A stretch of 64,000 nucleotides of DNA from Cheilinus undulatus (GCF_018320785.1 NC_054872.1:41156551-41220550), one strand, 5' to 3'. Shown: positions 22,921 to 35,899, counted from the stretch's first letter. The notes: generated by a model not told the origin, from the sequence alone. Numbers and translations: made by a program.

Positions 22921-25900
22921 TCAGGGGCAAAACTCTGAAAATAAAAATAAGACAGGCAAGGTTAGACACAAAGAGATGCATTTTAAGAATATTATCATCA
23001 ATCTCTAAAGAGGAAATTAAATGAACTGAAAACAAACCTTTCTTTTGAGGTGGCTGGACACTCACTGTCATATTATGACAGGCTGCGTTTTTCAGAAACA
23101 TAGACACCATCTCAGAGGCCGTATCCCTCTGACGACCTACAGAGAGGAAGACGAACGAAAATACATGGGTGGGAGCAAACAATACAAAGTATTTAAGTGG
23201 TTTCTTAAATTAACCTTCAGAGATATAGGCTTCAGGAGAGCAGGGCACAACTCAGCACTTTTTGGAATAATTTTAAAAAAATCTGAGTTGCATTGATTAC
23301 ACTGTTATAATACCAACATATATTTCTCTGCCACAAGTTTCCCATCATGCCCTTGGGCAGAGTGTTTAGAGTTTTTTCTGTGTTTCATTGAGTTTGGATG
23401 TTGCCTGTTGTACAGTGATCCTTCTGGGATTCTTTTTTCATGTTTCTGGTGGGCTGTTGTTTCTGCACCACGAATGAAGTTACCCACTGAGTTAGAGCCA
23501 TGGATCCCAACCTTTTTTTTCTTAGGGCTCCCCCCTACTCACATCTTAAAAAAGATAAGCCCCACCAGGACCCACTTGGAAAATTATACATCAGTTTTAA
23601 TTGTTTTCATTGACAAAATCCAAGCAAAACATCCAGGCCTAGGTTAAAAAGTCCAAAATCCAACACTGTTTTCAGTTTGGTTTCTTGTACATTTTTGACT
23701 TCACAATGTTGTAAATTTATAATATTACATTTTTTAATTGTATAAATTTTAAAGTCAAAATTTTAATGTCAAAATTAATGTTTTTGTTCCCCCTCAAATT
23801 TACATGTAAAATTTCGAAAATCTAGGTTTGTTTTCTTGTAAACATAGACTTTACAATCACAAAAATGTTTATTTTGTCTCCCAAATTTCCTTTTATTGCC
23901 CAAAAATCAATAGATCCTCTTAATTTTATTTAAGGTGACCCTAATATATTGTCATTAATTATGTTTGTAATTGTGATTTTAAAAATATGTACATCTAATA
24001 CTCATCTTAGTTTTGGATTATGCAACTGTAGTTGGATGTAACTGTTTCTGTAACAAAAGTCATCTTCTCGCTGTGAACCAAGAACACTGTTGCTTCCATT
24101 TCCTATCAAAACGTACCATACAGCATGTGTCTACTAAGGGAGTCCTCTGAGTCTGTCTCTCGTAGAGGCGGTTCGATTTCCTGCATAACGATGCACTCAG
24201 CACAGTTGGCCCATTTGCCGGTCCACAGCAGGCTCCGCCGCTCCTTTTTTCCTGTATCACAAAAACAATGACATATAAGCAAGGCAGCAACAACAGGAAT
24301 CAGTAGAGGTCAACACAGTTAACTCTTCATGCTCCAAGGCTAATCATTAACAGAGCATACTTTGGTTTCGTGATCATTTTTAAAGTTGATAAGAAAATTA
24401 GGACCCTGAAGCCCCTCTTGCATGCTCCCCCTGAAATAGTCTGGGCATTGTCTTGAGGTGGGGTGCATGTGACAACACAAATATCTGAGGACCCAAAACA
24501 TGAAATAGGCTTTAGAAACAGGCCTTTAAGTGCAAAGTCTGTTGAATGTCCCCAAGAGTGTTGCACAGGCCACAGTTTGGAGGATTCACAGTGAGTAAGT
24601 GGGCCCATAAATGATGCAATTCATTTTCAGTTTTAAAGGTTTATTCTGTTGCAATTCAACTGTTAGGGAAGTAACATAAAACACCTTGTTTTGGTAAATG
24701 CCATGATATTCATGAGAAGTGAAAGTTTGGCAATATTAACAAAAAGTGAGTCAAACTACAACGGGAAGGCCTCTTCTGTGGGTGTTCAAATCAATAAGTA
24801 AAACTGAAAGAGGGCTGAAAACTGCCTTAGCTCAACTTTCAATAGACTGAGTCACTCATCTGCATATAGTTTCACTTCAGATGTCTGTAGCGTGTCCATT
24901 TATATGATGAACTGGTGAAATCTGATGAAATGGACACAGAATGGACATAAAGCTCCTTCTGATTTGTATGCATTTTGAAAATTGAGCATAAATGAGCCTT
25001 TGACCCTTTTAAAACTGATTTAGACCATATTTTACATGAAGTATCTCAGTGGATGGAACAGCAGGGCTGAAAACATTAAATAGATCTGTGTGTATGAATG
25101 ACTTGATGCCAACTTGGAGGATGCATGACAAAATGACTTTAAGGCCATTCTGAAGGATAAATTACCATATACAGTGCTTAACAAATTTATTAGACCACCT
25201 GTCATATTTGTCTCAGAGACCATCCAGCATCATGAAGTGCTTTAATGCAGACTCTTTCATTTTCAGTGAGCTCTCCACATTTTACCATTTTGAACAGGAA
25301 TGAGGCATTTCAAACTGAATTCACCTTTTTACACCCAAATTTGAGCTGGCTCACTGGGCTTCTCTGAGAAGTCAGAATTTAATCAAGCATAACATTCAAC
25401 CACTGAAACTCCTTTTTCTGTTCAGGAATTCAAGTAAATAACTATAATTTGACATATTAATCAAGAAATATTAATGTGCTTTACTATTTTTTCAGTTTTT
25501 TTGTAAATCATTACATTTGAAAATTCATGTCTAACAATAATAATTATATTTTAGCATTAAAAATATCATTTGGGTTAAAGAGCTTCTACATATTGGTGTA
25601 TTAACCATTGCAGAAACATAAAAAATGATTTTGGTAATTACCAATGCTGTTAATTTAGGGCAGCTGTGGTATAAACCTTACTTTGGGTGGTGGTCTAATA
25701 AATTTATTAAGCACTGTATGTGTGAGAGAATCTACTGAGATCATAAAGCATTATTACATGGGGATTTAGTTTTGAGTGCTCTGACTGGCACAAAAAGTCC
25801 TGATAAACTCATGAATAATGCACATTTGTTGACAAGAGGAAGTTTACAGAATAAGAAAAATGATTTAGAGAACATTATGAGAAGCCAAAAAACCCATATC

Positions 25901-28900
25901 ATTATGTTACAGCAACATTATTGAATTTTATGTAAATATGACTCCACACCTGTATGCACGTTAAACTGTTGCCATGATGTTTACAGTCTATGACCATGTG
26001 ACCACACTGGAGTGGGGAATTTAATACATACTAGTTAAAATGTTTGCAAGGTCCCAAACTTCCAAAACTTGAAAGAATGGGGAAAATGGAAGGAAAATAA
26101 TAGCCTTATTTATGACAATGACATTTCAGTACATCTGTTCTAAGATGTTTTTATCACTTTATATTACAATCTGTCCTCTTTATTCAATGTTGGTCCTTCA
26201 ATTCAGTAACATGCTTCACTCTAGCCAATCAGAATCAAGCAACTGCTCTGGAATGTGTCAGAAAGTTGCTCTATTCAAGACTGTAAACCGACCTCCTCTT
26301 AACACAGACACATGTTTAAAGCCAAAAAGAGCACCAGACTGAATATGACTGTTTACAAAAGCAACATGAAATGAATGTATAACATGGTTTTCAATGTTAA
26401 CAAAAATGAAATAAGTTCAGACCTTTTTTGATATTGCTATTTTTGTTATTTGCTTTTGCAATGTACAAGGCATTTAAGACATTTTGCAAGATGGGGGCTC
26501 TGAGAGAAACTAATGCCATATGGAGGTCTCTGGTGTGGCAAATTTTAGGAACCCCTGAGTTTTATGACTTCCTGCACCTGGTCAACTGCTAAACATGAAA
26601 TAATGGTGACACCTATTATGATAAAGCCAGTGGTTATGTTGCAATCTTTTATGAATATCTTTCCCATTTGCAGACTTGCTGTACAGAGGTGCAACTAGCT
26701 TGTGACTGTCTAGAGGGGTCTGGCTGCCAGTGTTAATTTTGGCAGCTATTTTTAATTTTAATCTTAGTTTTAGTCTTAAGATAAAATGTCTTTTACTTTT
26801 AGTCCCATTTTAGTCATTTCTACGCTTTTTGGTTTTAGCTGATAAAAATTCAGAAACATTTTAGTCTAGTTTTAGTCCATAAAAAGTCCTCACGTTTTAG
26901 TCTTTACTTTTAGTCCAAGCATTTATTTTCTTGCCTAAATCTGGTACTAAACCATGTTAGTGTGTTCTATGCACTCTGCCAACCTGGGGTCCCTGCTTTC
27001 TACAGCTGAGAGGCAGAATAGCTACAGCTGCATTGTTTTTTGACAGATTTACTCACAGTGGAGAAATATTGCGGATTCTGAATGTCCGCTGAAAACTACA
27101 TTATATTTTAGTCTAGTTTTATTCGTCTTGATGAAAACTAAACTTAGTTTTTGTCAGTTTTAGTCATCACGGATCTTTTTTTTGTTTTAGTCTAGTTTTT
27201 GTCATGGAAAAAAGGCTGTTGACGAATAGTTTTAGTCATAGTTTAGTCGACAAAATTAACACTGCTCTGGTCTACTTTAATCCCTATGTAACTTTATGGG
27301 CAGACTGCTGTTCACTTGAAGGGCTGAACAAACTCTTTGAAATGATGAACTCTTTTTTTTAAAGATTTAATTTTGGGCATTTTTGTGCCTTTATTAGAAA
27401 GGGGAGGACAGTGGATAGAGTCCAAAACAGGGTCAAAAGTGGGGAGAGACATGCGGTAAAGAGCCTCAGGCAGGATTCAGACCCGGGCTGCCCACATACA
27501 CGGGGAGCACCTTAAACCACTAGGCCACCTGCTCCCTAGATGAACTATTTTTGTCCCATTTGACTACTTTTACTTCTGAAAGAGGTACTTCCTCTCTCTT
27601 TCCCCAGTTAGTATCAGCCAGGTGAGAGTTATTTTTCTTTTTTGAACTTTTTTATCTTGGTTCACCAGTGGCAATGAAAACTGGGCACTTTGTAAATAAC
27701 TGGAGAGCGGCAGGCTGCTTCTATGCACGGAGACTCAAACTCAGTCTTATACACAGATGCATACATAGTATTTTTGTGAATTATCATTATTTGCAGTCCT
27801 AGATTTGTTTGAGCTGAAAACTCTCCCTAAAGCTATTTTAGTGGTGAGCTTTTCAAGCTGACATCCCAGAAGAGACACATTTGGGGTTTTCCCATCCTGC
27901 CAAATATAAAATCCTTGGAAAGTTACTGAATTCTTTTATGCTTAGTTGCTAAGTTAATACCAAAAATTTCCATTTGCATATCTAAGAATAAAATTTCCTT
28001 TGGCCATAAACATTACCTATTCATGCCACTTGGGTGTGTGTGGGTTGTTTTTTCCTCCAGTAAATGTAAATGTATATGTAAATTGTTTTTTTATTACCTT
28101 TCAGTTCCAAATCCTCTCTGTCAGGACGTATGTGATAGGTCCATGTTTGATTTACACAGTCATCTCCTCTATAAAACAGTAAAACAACATCTCAAACATA
28201 AATCTGACCATCTATATTATCTTATTTGATAACATCACACATAAAACATGACAGGACTCTTATTTAAGAACATTATTTCACACTTTTTATGTTTTTTATG
28301 TCACTTCTCTACTTCTGTGTTAAAAACCAAGCAAATTTCTTTTCCTTTCATTTCCTTTCTCATATTCTCTTATTTCTGCTTACTGGGTGGTAGTTTCCTG
28401 GTGTAGTGTTTGTACTTCTGTGTGTTTTTGCTGCCTCACGTGCGCATGTGTCCAGTCAGCACCAGAGTGTCTTTGGCCGTCTCCTCAATGTTGAACCAAA
28501 TGTTATCCAGCGCTCTGAACCTCTGGACGTCGGCTTCTCTGTGACTCACCGCTGTTTTAAAGTACCATCGCCCTAGATACTGAACCAGACGCAGACACAG
28601 AGATGTGGAAATCAAGAGCGTTGAAGGTGTCAGTTGTACAGGAATGGAACTTTGCCGATGTAAAGCCACAGTTTGCATCAAAGACCACTCACGGAAAGAG
28701 CAGAGGGAGTGAGTGGAAAGTGTATTTGTGTAGGAACATGTTCCCTTCGGTGTGCAGTGCTGATGCATATCTTAAACTAATGCATAGAAGAAATAACCAG
28801 ATCATATACATTCACCAACCACTTCATTAGGTACATCTTTTCAACCGGCCAATAACACAAATACCTAATCAGCCAATTCCATGGCAGAAACCAATGCATT

Positions 28901-30574
28901 TGGGCATGCAGGCATGATCAAAATGATGTCCTGAAGTTCAAATTGAGCTTCAGGATTGAGAAGAAAGGTGATTTAAACATGTTAAACATGCCATGGTTGC
29001 TGGTGTTAGATGGGCTGGTCTGAGTATTTCACAAATGCTAATCCACTAGAATCTTCATACACAACCATCCATAGACAGTTTCACCAATAGGCAAAGATAA
29101 AATGGTAAATGCATGTCAAAAATGACATAAGCTGCAGATTTTGGATTTAATTGTCTTTTTTGATGGCACTTAAAAGAGAAACTTGCCAGCTTTTGTCTTT
29201 TTAGTGGGCATTTAAGAAGCAGTTTGCAAAAGTTATTATTTCTAAAGGCCAGTTAATGGGCACTATGGCAAATTGCATCTATTTGGAGGGCACGTATGCA
29301 GCAATTTGCCAATTTTTGTCCATCTTGAGGGCATTTTAAAGGAAACTTTTTCACTTTGTCTATTTGGAGTGCATTTAAGAGGTAATTTGCAAAGTTTTGT
29401 ATTTTAAGGTGGCATTTAAAGTCAAACTTCATCAATTTAGAGGTATTTTAAGTAACTCTGGCCAAATTTTGTCTTGTAAGAGGGTGCTTAAGAGGGCGCT
29501 TTGCCAAATTTGGTCTTGTTAACAGGCATTAAAGAGGCACTTAGCTAAATTATGTTATTTTAGAGGGCACTTAGGGGGCAATTTGCCAAATTTTGTCTAT
29601 TAAAAGAGCACTTAAAGGGGCACTTTGCCAAATTTTGTGTTTTTAGAGGGCACTTAAGAGAGCACTTTGCTTAAAGAGGCAATTTGTCAAATTTTGTCCA
29701 TAGAAGAAACCAAATCAAACGCTGTGGCCTATTATGTCCACGAAGAGGACACCAAAGTAGCCACTTAGACCAAATTTGTCCACTGAGAGAGCACCACAGA
29801 GGCCACTTTATCATGTTTATTTTCCATAGGGGCATATTAAGGGCACGTTTGCAGTGATTCTTTGAGGCATCAAGGGGGGCGATTGCACCCTGCCCCACCT
29901 CTGAGTCCACCAATGGCTAGGGTCAGATATTGACATAAACAACATGAAAGCCTGCCAGACCATCTACAACCATGGCGTGTTTAAATTCACTTAAATCATC
30001 TTTCTTCCCCATTCTAATGCTGGGTTTGAATTTCTCGACCATTGTTGCATGCCTAAATGTATTGGTCTCTGCCACATGATTGGTTGATTAGATTAATGAT
30101 CAGTTGAGCAGGGTGGATAATAAAGTTTAAATAACATTAACTTTTAAATGAACATATCAAAAATACTAAAATGTGCCAAAAAATACAAAACTCTTCAAGA
30201 GATTCATCCAAACAACCTGTATCAAGCCAAAATAATAACATTGTTTGCGTCATAGCATAATTGCTAAAGTCATATATTAAGGATTGCAGAAAATGCAGCA
30301 CGATGAATCAGCAGCATTAGAAGACTAGTTAGGCAGATATCGCAAATTGGCTAAAAATGACTTTTTAGGCTAACGACATGTACGTAATAACCCTTAGTAT
30401 GATTTTCCATGTTGTGCCTTATGCATACTGACACGGAAAACAAACTCAAACTTGACTTACCTGCTGGCGGTCGACAGTGTTGACCGGTAACAGATTAGGA
30501 AAAGTGCAGGGGACAATGGCCTGATACAGAAAATTAAACAAGGAACAAAAAAACGCCAAAGCTTTGTTCCACAT
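22921..30574 (-). CDS. apom: Apolipoprotein M (lipocalin), six exons
   Basis: Exons (minus strand, 5' to 3'): 30461-30574, 28440-28579, 28098-28168, 24117-24251, 23038-23136, 22921-22934. They join in frame to 573 nt, 190 residues plus stop; human ApoM has 188. All borders are GT-AG. ApoM is a secreted lipocalin on lipoproteins that carries sphingosine-1-phosphate. Residues 5-22 are hydrophobic and fit the retained signal anchor of the family. The lipocalin start motif GRWYF is at 41-45, followed by LDNIWFNI; WTYHIRPDREDL (94-105) and KWANC (121-125) follow. Cysteines 23, 89, 173 and 189 fit the two long human disulfides (C23-C167, C95-C183); the third pair may be C125/C128, an unusual CxxC. 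NQT and NMT are possible glycosylation sites. It ends EFCP. Introns hold two MITEs, a SINE, a Tc1 scrap and a tandem array. Position next to bag6 matches mammals. Confidence 0.93.
25170..25718. mobile_element. MITE, Tc1/mariner-like ends (copy 2 of 2)
   Basis: Terminal inverted repeats start ACAGTGCTTAACAAATTTAT and end AATTTATTAAGCACTGTA, bordered by TA. It is nearly collinear with 8503-9041. No coding capacity. It lies in intron 3 of apom. Confidence 0.85.
26728..27264. mobile_element. MITE with CAGTGTTAATTTT ends (copy 1)
   Basis: It begins CAGTGTTAATTTTGGCAGCT and ends GACAAAATTAACACTG. The interior is dense in TTTTAGTCTAGTTTTAGTC. It matches 57102-57612 over its length and is diverged from 37864-38350. 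It lies in intron 3 of apom. Confidence 0.85.
27352..27540 (-). mobile_element. tRNA-derived SINE, minus orientation
   Basis: Read on the minus strand it has a tRNA-like head with the A-box region TGGCCTAGTGGTTTAAGG and a degenerate B box (GGTCTGAATC), followed by CTCTTTACCGCATGTCTCTC. It is related to 9816-9960 and 62635-62815. Confidence 0.75.
28812..29065 (+). mobile_element. Tc1-like element, 5' fragment (second family)
   Basis: It starts CACCAACCACTTCATTAGGT, the usual terminal motif of a fish Tc1-like family, and continues through GGGCTGGTCTGAGTATTTCA into the 5' part of the transposase region. The rest is absent. It lies in intron 1 of apom. Confidence 0.7.
29130..29890 (+). repeat. 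Degenerate tandem array, GGCACTTTGCCAAATTTTGTC unit
   Basis: About 15 units of roughly 45-55 bp contain AGGGCACTTAAGAGGCA and TTTGCCAAATTTTGTC. Divergence rises toward the ends. It lies within intron 1 of apom. Frames across it are repeat translation. Confidence 0.85.
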
Positions 30575-31360
30575 GTCTGCAACCTGAGAGGAAAGACTTA
30601 ACTCTTGCCTAAAACCACTCCAAATTCAAGTTCAGTTCAAGCACGTCTATGTAAGAGTGTGGGAGTGGGTGAATTATTAACATGGATTGCTGCAAGACCC
30701 CTGATATAAAAAGAGGCAATTTATGATTGAAAGTTGGGCCTGATTTAATGTAAAAACTTATCTGTAAACACATTTTCAATAAAATGACTCATCCTTTCAC
30801 ACAGCAAGCTTTACTCATCATCCTAAATCCACTTTAAAGAGGAACTGACTGAAAAACCCGTCTGCATGAAGCACACTGAGTCATCATCAGACTGTAGGAG
30901 GTGGTGGTGTTTTTTTTAAAACCACTTCAGCAAAGCAGAGGGTAATTATAGAAAGCTTTTCATGATTTACAAGTAAACTAAAGAGCTGCAACCCCCGCTG
31001 CTCATTTGTTTAAGTTCAGTTTGTCCTGAATGAAGAAGACCCACTCCCTATCAGTAAACACACTCTGAATCATTAACTGGCTGTGCTGACTTGTGCAGTT
31101 TTCATCATTTTTTAAAAAAAGGAACTTATGATACAAAAAAACATTATTTTCTCTCTAGAACATGAACCATTAAAATTAAAGGATTAACAAAAATGCAATC
31201 TACATTTCCCAACCACATATGGTAGCAAATTTAAAAAGCTTTTTCTGCCTGATGAACTGTCCAAAAACCCAGAGATATTCAGTTGTGTGTGTCAGTAAAA
31301 GCAGCTGAGGTTAATTTCACTAGCCACACCCAGGCCTGAAACACAGTCATTCACGTCTAT
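30575..31360. other. apom upstream region
   Basis: It contains the 5' flank of apom. No TATA box or clear CpG-rich promoter was identified, and no other gene is supported. Confidence 0.35.
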
Positions 31361-32253
31361 CCGTCTGGAGAGGGTTACAAATCATTTCTAAGGCTTTGGG
31401 ACACTAGCCAACCACGGTGAGAGCCATTATCCACAAACAGAGAAAACTTGGAACAGTGTTGAACCTCCTCAGGAGTGGCTGGCTTTCCAAAATGACTCCA
31501 AGAGTGCATCAACCATTCATCCAGAACCCAGAACCACATCTAAAGACCTGCAGGCCTCACTTGACTCAGTTAAGGTCAGAGTTCATGATTCAATAATGAG
31601 AAAGAGACTGAGCAAAAATGACATCGATGGGAGAGTTCTAAGGCCAAAGCACTGAACAGAACACAAAGGCTAGCCTCACTTTTGACAAAAAAACCCAACA
31701 GCAACAATGACAATAAACATCTTTATGATCCCAAGACTTTTGGGAAAATATTCTGTACATTGTCAAGACAAAAGTTGAGCTTTTTGGAAGGTGCACGTCC
31801 CATTACATCCGGAGTAAAACTAACACAGCATTTCATATAAAGATCATACCAGCAGTCAAACATGGTGGTAGTGTGATGGGGTGGGGCTGCTTTGCTGCTT
31901 CAAGACCTTAACCACTTGCCATGACTGCATGATTGAACAATGAGTTCTGCTCTCTAACAGAAAACTCTAAAGGAGAGTCTCCCGCCATTAGTTCGAGCTC
32001 AAGAGAACTTGGGTTATGCAGCAGAACAAGATCAGAAACAAACCAGTAAGTCAGCCTCTGAATGGCTTAAAAATAAATTGAGGGTTTTGGAGTGGCTTAG
32101 TCAAAGTCAAGACTAAAAACTGATTGAGATGCTAATGATCTTAAACAGGCTGCTTATGCTCAAAAACCCTACAATGTGGCTCACTTAAAACAATTCTGCA
32201 AAGAAGAGGCGGCTGAAATTCCAGCGATGTTAAAGACTCATGGCCAGTAATCG

Positions 32254-32755
32254 TAACCTTGCAAAGCAGATGGATATGCCGTTTCCGTGTTTCTCACTGG
32301 CGAATCCATCTTGCAACGCTCCCATTTGAACCGGACCGGTTAGAGAGAGACAGGACCAATCAGTGACGAGAGGCAGTACTTTCGGGAGTGGCAGAGTCAT
32401 GACGTAAGCAAGCAGCGAGAAGAGGCCGGTGTAGATATGGCAGAAGACATTAGCGTGGATGCTGCTAAAGCATCAGTTTTATCAGAAATTGACAACATTT
32501 CTCAGTTAAAAGAAGAACAAAGAACAGCAGTGAGTTATTTTCTTTTCAAAATGTCAAAAGTCGTGTTCTGACATGTCTACAGTTGCCATGGTTTGCGTTA
32601 TGCAGTTCTCTGTGGAGTTTACACCTCAGTAGCGGCTACGTCATGTGATTTGTTGCTCTGATTGGCCCGTAAAGATGTGACAGACAATCCTTTATCCAAT
32701 CACCCTCCGAGTTTTCTTTCAAAGCCTTCACACATCCATCTGACGTGCCAGGTTA
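32254..32755 (+). mobile_element. 9-bp-duplication DNA element, complete 502-bp copy
   Basis: A perfect 9-bp target duplication, CAGTAATCG, flanks it (32245-32253 and 32756-32764). The ends are TAACCTTGCAAAGCAGATGG and ATCTGACGTGCCAGGTTA, which pair imperfectly as inverted repeats. It is closely similar to 16538-17042, including a broken MAEDISVDAAKASVLSEIDN frame, and also lies inside a Tc1-like element. Confidence 0.87.
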
Positions 32756-32892
32756 CAGTAATCGCTCACTTGCAACTGTTGCCACCAAAGGTGGAACAAT
32801 CATTATTAGTTTTAGGGGAAAGTTACTTTTTCACATAAGGCCAGGTAGATTTGGATGTTTTTCTTTCCCCTATTAAATGACATCATCATGCG

Positions 32893-32995
32893 ATTGACAG
32901 TCCAGGGTGTACCCCACCTCTTGACCAATGACAGCTGGGATAGGCTCCAGGCTCCCCGTAACCCTCAATGGGATAAGCGGTATAAAAAATGCATG
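32893..32995 (+). repeat. 3' tail of the SINE-like repeat
   Basis: GACAGCTGGGATAGGCTCCA and GGATAAGCGGTATAAAAAAT match the 3' part of the copies at 20805 and 21205. The head is missing. Confidence 0.7.
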
Positions 32996-33119
32996 GATCA
33001 TTCAAAAACTGCATTTTGAATTTGCTTAGGTTTTCTTTATCTACCATCAAAATGTGTTTCCTGATATTAAACATTAGAGTATCAGGAGAGGAGGAATACT
33101 TTTTCACAGCACTGTACTT

Positions 33120-34660
33120 ATGCCTCTCTGAAGCTGCGTAGTCATTTGCCAGGAAATCACCGTTAGCTAAACGGGTGTGCTGTGAAGTTTGTCCATGTTT
33201 TCACCATTGACGCTCTAGGTCAACAGAAAGAAAGTCTAATAGTGACTTTCTGACAGGGGGCATATTGCCACCCATGCTCCCTTCAATAAATGGATCCAAC
33301 CTTTATATATTTATAAGAATCTACTCTAACCAGGCTATAACTGAGGTTGATTTAATCATGCATTTAAATATACTGTCTTTATAATTGGTTTGGATGGATT
33401 TGTCCTGACTTTAAAGATTGAAAACACTTTTATGTTTTAAGGTCTTGTAATTGTTTGATTTATATAAAATATTTCAAAATGACTTAATTTTCAACCTGAC
33501 AAGGTGCTTTAAATGCAAAATCTCTTCTGTAAACTGAAAAAACCCTCAGTATTTGAAACTGCATGACCCCATAGTCAATGTGTCTTCGCTGACTAACACC
33601 TGACATGAAAATGTTTGATTGAGGAAGCCTTGAAATGGTGTGAATTTCAGTTGCATCAACTGAAATTTTCTTCCAGTGCAATATTGTCTTATTTTTTAAA
33701 ACCTTTAGTCTGAAATAAGACAATTTTGGATAGAAATGTTAGCCAGTCATGATTAATTATCAGCTGTACCATAAAACATCAAATAAAAGCCTATCTTAAT
33801 TTAAAACCTGCTTTCTTTACTATCCATGTGTTGTTGCATGTTTCAAATACATTTTAAGGTCTTTCCTGTCATTGCTGTTTAAGTTTAGTTTGACAACAAT
33901 TTAAGGCCTGCTAGGCGTTTATGTTTGTCTCAAGAAAAGACAGGGCTTAAAGGCATTTCATAAATGAAAATGTACAAAAAGCCCCGGCTATCAAGTCAGG
34001 TTTTGTGGTAGTATAGATCAGCCAGCACAAGCTAGAAAAGACTAAGTGAAAGTGTGAAAAAGTTGTAGTGAGCTGTCAATTTCAAGCATGAATGTATTTA
34101 CCTCACATTTCCACAGGGTGGTGTCAAATGACCAGCTTGTTTACCAGAGGTCAGAGAGTCTGCACAGAACTCACCAGAGTCTACATGTTCAGTTGATAAC
34201 AATTGATCTGAATGACAGATTACTGCAGGTGTTTCAATTTATATTAGCTACACTGGTTGATTAAATCAGGGGTGTCCAAACCCTGGGCCATAGTTGGGAT
34301 ATTTTATCTACAGATAAAATGAAATACAGCCCACATTAGAGTATGGAGATTCTGCTTGGCTATTTTACACTGCTTAGTTTCAACACCAGCTGATGCTGCT
34401 GTGTTTATCCTGTAAACGAATATTCTGACAAGGGAAAATATTCATTGTTGTGCTTTTTTCATGTCTTAACTGAGACAACAGTGTGAATGGTTGACACACT
34501 GACAACCAAAACTAAAATGATAACCATCAGATAAAGAAAGACAAGAAGAACATGATAGACAACATCACACTGTGGCCTACTATCGTGTGATATTTAAAAG
34601 AAATCGCATCACTCTTATCCTTGCTTCCCTCTATTGGCAGCCTGTCATTTTTAGAATTGA
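33120..34660. other. Unassigned intergenic DNA
   Basis: No exon chain recognised. A fragment at 34265-34300 (CAGGGGTGTCCAAACCCTGG) is the end of a hAT-type MITE related to 40419-40894. Confidence 0.4.
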
Positions 34661-34669
34661 ATTGGTTGC

Positions 34670-34910
34670 CCTTTTGGTTTTTACAGATTTTTGCTGCTTT
34701 ATGTGCATTTTCCACTGTTTTGCCACTTTATGCCCATGTAAGCCACTTCTTATTGACAACTCTGTCCCATTTTGCTGCTTTTCACCCATTTTTGTTTCTT
34801 TTCAATCATTTTTGTCACATTTAGTCCTTGTTTGCCACCTCTTTAAGCCAGTTTTTTCCCATGTTGCTTCCTTTTGACAATTTCTGCCTCTTTTCACAAT
34901 TATGAGATCA
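34670..34910. repeat. Degenerate array related to 12440-13390, opposite strand
   Basis: Words such as TTTTGCCACTTTATGCCCAT and GCTTTTCACCCATTTTTG are reverse complements of the GTGGCAAAAATGGG unit of the 12.4-kb array. The plus-strand frames here are repeat translation. Confidence 0.6.
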
Positions 34911-34914
34911 CTTT

Positions 34915-35895
34915 CCATTATAGTTGTCTCAATTTTTTCTATTTTTTCGTATGCTGACGTCTGTGCACATCATGACCTAGCTCTGAAGTCTACCATTATT
35001 TTCTAAATGTTTTTGTTCAGTCTGCCCATCCACACTGTTAACTTCACCAATAAACAGATTTGTTTTAAGAAAAGGGATTTACATTTTGAAAAAGGCTGTA
35101 TTTGTACTAAAGCACAAGTAAATACTATTCATGTTTTATTGTTTTGACAAGAGTGGTTATTATTCAGGTCAAAAATAAAATATGGTAATCACGGTTAAAC
35201 TTTACAGTGGATCTTGATCTTGCTGACCTCCACGGACCATGAGGCTCGGACGATTTTTCCTCATATATCAGCAGATAAAATGAAGTGGAGGCAAAAACAA
35301 CACCATATCTCTGCTTTTTCTTGGTAGTTTAATCATGTTAATGATGAACAAAGTATCATTTAGTGCCTCACAGAATTTGTTAGACGTATGTAAACTAGAG
35401 GGACTTTGGATAAAGCTAAATACTGTTTCTCTGTCTTTACAGGGCCAACACCTTGACATGAGGGCATACAAAGTTGAGGCAGATCCAGGTGGAAAATAAT
35501 ATTTCACTCAATAAAATATGGAAGGCTGTTATGGAAGAAAAATGCAACCCGTAATGCAAACAATAAAAAGCTTGAGCTTTTTGTATTAAAAGTATGGTTC
35601 TAAAGTCAGAGAGGGCTTTATAAAAGGATGTCTGGCATAGATTTATTAAATTTAAATGCCTTTTATTGTATTCTTATCTATTTTCAGTTAACATCACTCT
35701 GGTGCAATCCAAAGCCGGTCTTTGTTGTTAACAGTTTGGACTTTAAATGAGCCTAAGTGCTACAATAGTGGATTTAAAGTGAATTATTAACTGTAATCTC
35801 ATATATTTTTGTTCTTTAACATCTTATCCCTGGTGACAGCAGTGTTGGTCGAGGCGTGTGCAGTAGCTCCTTGTTCCCCCTCTCTGATGGCACAT
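34915..35895. other. Unassigned DNA including the probable glrx3 3' UTR
   Basis: AT-rich. The minus-strand 3' UTR of glrx3 would run left from 35899. TTTATT at about 35641 and 35662 could serve as minus-strand poly(A) signals. No remnant poly(T) tract marks a retrocopy tail. Confidence 0.4.
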
Positions 35896-35899
35896 CCAT

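Larger units (their letters stand above)
31365..33118 (+). mobile_element. Tc1-like element with two nested insertions
   Basis: The transposase body (TTTCTAAGGCTTTGGGACAC, then CATCTAAAGACCTGCAGGCC, then CAGCAGTCAAACATGGTGG) is interrupted at 32254 and resumes at 32756 (CAGTAATCGCTCACTTGCAA). The right end is TTTTTCACAGCACTGTA at 33118. A SINE tail also interrupts it at about 32893-32995. The reading frame is broken throughout. The left terminal repeat is lost. Confidence 0.75.
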
